Positions 61,410 to 64,000 of a DNA stretch of 64,000 nucleotides are shown here, piece after piece. Every line of letters starts with the position of its first letter. The first letter of the stretch is position 1. A model generated the notes under the pieces. The model saw nothing but the letters and a program-made list of their open reading frames with translations. It had not been told where the DNA came from and searched no databases. Position numbers and translations under genes: made by a program. The DNA comes from Planococcus circulans (GTDB taxonomy: Bacteria > Bacillota > Bacilli > Bacillales_A > Planococcaceae), in NCBI RefSeq assembly GCF_020023385.1, contig NZ_JAIQCL010000002.1, forward strand, positions 124,001 to 188,000, in the 5' to 3' direction.

Positions 61410-62183
61410 TTACGAACGGGAAATCCATCCGCCGTCCACGACCATTTCTAAACCTGTCACATATTTAGATTCGTCAGAGGCTAAGTATAGATAAGCGTTC
61501 GCAATGTCTAAAGCTTCTCCAGCATAAGGTGGTAAAGCTGATCGGCCTTCATAATTTGTGCCCATTTCTTCTCTAGATTTAATGCCTGCCTTTTCAACCA
61601 TGCCTGTATAGATTGCGCCCGGATGAACTGAATTCACACGGATATTATCTTTTCCAAACCACTGGGCTGCATGTTTAGTCAATGCGCGGACTGCTCCTTT
61701 AGAGGCGCTGTACGCTGCGCCGTGCCCATCGCCCATACCGCCAAGGATTGCTGCAATTGAAGATGTATTGACAATTGAACCTCCTCCATTTTTTTGCATA
61801 TGAGGAATAACTGCCTGCATCCCTAACCATACGCCAGTAGAGTTGATGGCCATTACTTTATTCCAATCATCCATTTCGGCTTCTAAAATGCCCTTGGCAA
61901 TATGAATTCCTGCATTATTCACGAGGATATCAATTTTGCCATAGGTCTCTATAGTTTTTTCGATAACTTCTTTCCATGAATCAGGTTGTGATACGTCTAA
62001 ACGAAGGGCAATTGCTTCTCCGCCATTCAATTTGATTTCATTCACTTTTTCTTCTAAAGCATCAGTTACCACATCTGTGGCAACGATTTTTGCTCCTTCT
62101 TTTGCAAACAATTGTGCGCCAGCCAATCCCATACCGCTTGCAGCTCCTGTAATAATTGCTACTTTACCATCCAATCTCGACAT
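61410..62183 (-). CDS. Short-chain dehydrogenase/reductase 2
   Basis: 257 aa classical SDR: TGAASGMG (12-19), Asp37 in VATDVVTD for NAD(H), NNAG, catalytic NTSSIAAILGG...AAYSASKGA, and LASDESKYVTGLEMVVDGGW. Different enough from SDR 1 to be a separate function rather than a recent tandem copy. First gene of the operon, divergent from the TetR-like regulator, with TAGGAGG upstream and a cre-like site at 62218. Likely a two-step alcohol/ketone conversion with SDR 1 (inference). Confidence 0.9.
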   Translation of the reverse strand: MSRLDGKVAIITGAASGMGLAGAQLFAKEGAKIVATDVVTDALEEKVNEIKLNGGEAIALRLDVSQPDSWKEVIEKTIETYGKIDILVNNAGIHIAKGILEAEMDDWNKVMAINSTGVWLGMQAVIPHMQKNGGGSIVNTSSIAAILGGMGDGHGAAYSASKGAVRALTKHAAQWFGKDNIRVNSVHPGAIYTGMVEKAGIKSREEMGTNYEGRSALPPYAGEALDIANAYLYLASDESKYVTGLEMVVDGGWISRS

Positions 62184-62217
62184 AATAATTCCTCCTATGA
62201 TGAAATTTTCGAAATTA

Positions 62218-62231
62218 TGAAAGCGCTTTAA
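62218..62231 (-). promoter_or_regulatory. cre-like CcpA operator before the SDR operon
   Basis: TGAAAGCGCTTTAA matches the cre consensus at 13 of 14 positions and is almost a perfect palindrome. Placed between the SDR start and its promoter. Confidence 0.65.
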
Positions 62232-62276
62232 TATCGCTCTTATCCCTCAGTCTAATATAATGAAAGAAAGACTCAA

Positions 62277-62302
62277 CCAACAAATTAGTATGGAATTGTT
62301 GG
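62277..62302. promoter_or_regulatory. Palindromic operator between SDR operon and TetR-like gene
   Basis: CCAACAAATT, 7 nt, AATTGTTGG forms a TetR-type inverted repeat. It overlaps the -35 region of a minus-strand promoter (TTGTTG, 18 nt, TATATT), so binding of the 62342 product would repress the SDR genes and probably itself. Confidence 0.65.
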
Positions 62303-62341
62303 TCAGTGCTAAAAGAAAAGAAAGGGCAGGTGGATAGATGA

Positions 62342-62932
62342 ATGCAAAGCCGACATATTAGTGCAAAGTCGAAAATCCGAAAAGCGCTGGTTACTTTGAT
62401 GCTTAGAAAGCCATTTGAAACGATCACCATATCGGATATCACGCTTCAGGCGCGTGTTAATCGCAGTACTTACTATTATCATTATTATAAAAAAGAAGAA
62501 ATTCTTGAAGAAGTGGTTAAAAGGTCAGCCTATGATTTGCTTGCCGCTATGAAAGCTCCTTACCAGAGTGGCTCTGAATTCCAAATTGACGAGTCAGTTT
62601 TACCATCTACTCTGACACTGTTTGAACATGTCCATCAACACCAATACTATTATCAAGTATTATTAACTAATGAAAACAGTTTAAATTTCCAAAACGAATT
62701 CACCAAAATTCTTAAAGGATTTTTGGAAAATGCAACTACAAATATTTATAAAGAAACTGGTGATTCTTTAATTGATCAAAACATTTTTACCAGTTACCAG
62801 GCCTATGCCGTGCTCGGGATGATCAAGCAATGGATTGAGGGTGAGTTTCTTCATTCCCCACAATATATGGCGGAGCAACTCACAAATATTCTTTACTTGA
62901 AAGTTGACAAAGTCTATTTTAATTTTTCTTAA
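62342..62932 (+). CDS. TetR/AcrR-family regulator
   Basis: 196 aa. N-terminal HTH: SKIRKALVTLMLRKPFETIT, then ISDITLQARVNRSTYYYHYYKKEEILEEV, the classic TetR recognition region. The C-terminal ligand/dimer domain contains LFEHVHQHQYYYQVLLTNENSLNFQNEF and SYQAYAVLGMIKQWIEGEF, as in the TetR_C group of Bacilli regulators (DhaS/YxbF-like). Transcribed divergently from the SDR operon across the operator at 62277. The ATG lies close to GGGCAGG. Confidence 0.87.
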   Translation: MQSRHISAKSKIRKALVTLMLRKPFETITISDITLQARVNRSTYYYHYYKKEEILEEVVKRSAYDLLAAMKAPYQSGSEFQIDESVLPSTLTLFEHVHQHQYYYQVLLTNENSLNFQNEFTKILKGFLENATTNIYKETGDSLIDQNIFTSYQAYAVLGMIKQWIEGEFLHSPQYMAEQLTNILYLKVDKVYFNFS

Positions 62933-62965
62933 AGTGAATAATAAAACTGCTTCCCTATGTTGAAC

Positions 62966-63054
62966 TTAATTCAAGATATATAATAATACTGCATAAGAAA
63001 AAAGAAGAAATCAGTAGTAGATGGATGATAGCTGAATTGAAAGGGATGGGGTAG
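62966..63054 (+). repeat. Dispersed repeat, copy 2, with shared ORF tail
   Basis: AAGATATATAATAATACTGC and following ~35 nt match 48800-48850. The next part (GATAGCTGAATTGAAAGGGA to the ATG) matches 59886-59921 and encodes ELKGMG-stop. So two segments known from elsewhere in the window meet directly upstream of the NCS2 gene. Confidence 0.72.
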
Positions 63055-63058
63055 CAAA

Positions 63059-63832
63059 ATGAACAAAACCGTTTTAATAGGAATTGTCATTGGCTATATG
63101 GTGGCTTTGCCACTGGGGATGGTGGAATTTACAGCAATAAGAGAAGCTAGCTGGTTTTCAGTTCCACAACCCTTTTATTTCCCCATGGAATTTTACTGGG
63201 GAGCTATACTCCCTATGTTAATTATGTTTATCGTGACATCTGTTGAGACAGTTGGAGATGTTACAGCAATGACTACTGGGGGAGCAGGCAGAGAACCCAC
63301 AGAAAATGAGCTTTCCGGCTCAGTCATAGCAAATGGTTTTACATCTTCTCTGGGAGCGATTTTTAATTCTTTGCCAAATACATCTTTTAGTCAAAATGTA
63401 GGAATGATCGCATTTACAAAAGTAATGAGTAGATATGTCGTAGCTGTTGGCGCTGCGTTTTTAATATTGGCTGGTCTTATCCCTAAGATTGGAGCTCTTG
63501 TATCTACAATGCCACCAGCAGTTATTGGAGGCGCCACAGTCATTATCTTTTCTCAGATTACGTTAACAGGCATAGACATATTGACGTCAGAACCTTTAAA
63601 TGAAAGAGCAAAGATCATCATTGGATTGTCTTTAGTATTTGGACTCGGATTAAGTCAAGTACCCGATGCGATGAACGCATTCCCAGAAGTTATTAAGTTG
63701 TTGTTTGGCGGATCTGGAATAACAATCGCCTGTTTTGTTGCTATTGTATTGAACCTAGTCATTCCAGAGGATTCAATGAAGGAAGACGCATATGCGAAAT
63801 CACGCCCCTCTGAAAAAGGATTCAAATCATAA
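63059..63832 (+). CDS. N-terminally truncated NCS2 nucleobase permease
   Basis: 257 aa versus the usual 420-450. The retained part starts in the middle of the NCS2 fold (LIGIVIGYMVALPLGMVEF) and includes the substrate motif TSVETVGDVTAMTTGG, FNSLPNTSFSQNVG, the IPKIGALVSTMPPAVIGGATVIIFSQI helices and the C-terminus. The first five residues MNKTV and the whole ribosome-site region match the 59919 gene, not a permease. Missing helices include one of the substrate half-sites, so it is probably non-functional although the frame is open. Confidence 0.85.
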   Translation: MNKTVLIGIVIGYMVALPLGMVEFTAIREASWFSVPQPFYFPMEFYWGAILPMLIMFIVTSVETVGDVTAMTTGGAGREPTENELSGSVIANGFTSSLGAIFNSLPNTSFSQNVGMIAFTKVMSRYVVAVGAAFLILAGLIPKIGALVSTMPPAVIGGATVIIFSQITLTGIDILTSEPLNERAKIIIGLSLVFGLGLSQVPDAMNAFPEVIKLLFGGSGITIACFVAIVLNLVIPEDSMKEDAYAKSRPSEKGFKS

Positions 63833-63847
63833 ACTAGATTCCATACA

Positions 63848-63891
63848 CAAACGCGCCCGCTGGATTCCAATTGCGGGTGTGTTTTTTTATA
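63848..63891 (+). terminator. Terminator of the truncated permease gene
   Basis: ACGCGCCCGC pairs with GCGGGTGTGT, T7. The last ~105 bp of the window show nothing recognisable. Confidence 0.75.
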
Positions 63892-64000
63892 CATTCGGAA
63901 AAAAATGTGTGAGAATTAGGTTGAACATAAGGGGAGTCAAGGGACTACTGAACATTCAAAGAATCATGCCCTACACAAATAGAAAGTTCTAAACGACTCT

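Overview
The window looks like chromosome from a low-to-moderate G+C Gram-positive bacterium of the order Bacillales. A member of the Planococcaceae (Planococcus-like) is my best guess. This rests on strong AGGAGG-type ribosome binding sites, frequent GTG/TTG starts, cre-like catabolite operators, a good sigma-W-type promoter in front of a floT-like flotillin gene, and many short LxxC lipoproteins. The genus is inference, not proof.

Layout. 0-11.5 kb: housekeeping and envelope genes. These are a partial membrane protein, a small Lys-rich protein, a large minisatellite, a penicillin-binding protein whose catalytic SxxK motif is lost, a MerR regulator with two tandem CNNM/CBS (CorB/MpfA-like) proteins, several small membrane proteins and a flotillin. 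11.7-25.1 kb: a galactoside-use locus with a YesN/YesM-type two-component system, a CUT1 sugar-binding protein with two permeases, a GH36 alpha-galactosidase, a GH35 beta-galactosidase and a GH42 beta-galactosidase. 25.3-26.8 kb: a lipoprotein and a seven-repeat RCC1-like protein. 26.9-32.1 kb (minus strand): a PrpR-N/AAA+/Fis regulator, a KdgT-like permease, a DUF1537 (DtnK-like) kinase and a PdxA2-like dehydrogenase, which together suggest D-threonate/D-erythronate catabolism. 32.9-40.7 kb: a divergent PAS/AAA+/Fis regulator and a five-gene operon (amidohydrolase, APC permease, M20 hydrolase, glutamine-synthetase-like ligase, class I amidotransferase) that looks like a gamma-glutamylation route for an amine or acylated amino compound. 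This block is bracketed by two direct copies of the 3' end of a PH-domain gene.

41-57.6 kb is accessory DNA. It holds gene remnants (AtoE transporter, DUF2075 protein, OppC-type permease, chemotaxis receptor), an Ltp-repeat lipoprotein, and a visibly A+T-rich island at about 44.9-50.0 kb. The island carries an ABC-three-component (ABC-3C)-like conflict system (nuclease-like effector, small middle protein, ABC ATPase) followed by an unrecognised soluble-plus-membrane gene pair. After the island come a macro-domain protein, a VWA protein, a DUF1643-like protein, DUF4352-like envelope proteins and a PQQ-type sugar dehydrogenase lipoprotein. 58-63.9 kb: an FAD monooxygenase, two SDR genes facing a TetR-like regulator across a shared operator region, and an N-terminally truncated NCS2 nucleobase permease that appears to have captured the translation start of another gene in the window.

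The most unusual signal is a class of intergenic arrays with a strict 21-bp period. Four clear loci use three unrelated core sequences. One of them is amplified into a 103-bp higher-order repeat made of five 21-bp units minus 2 bp.
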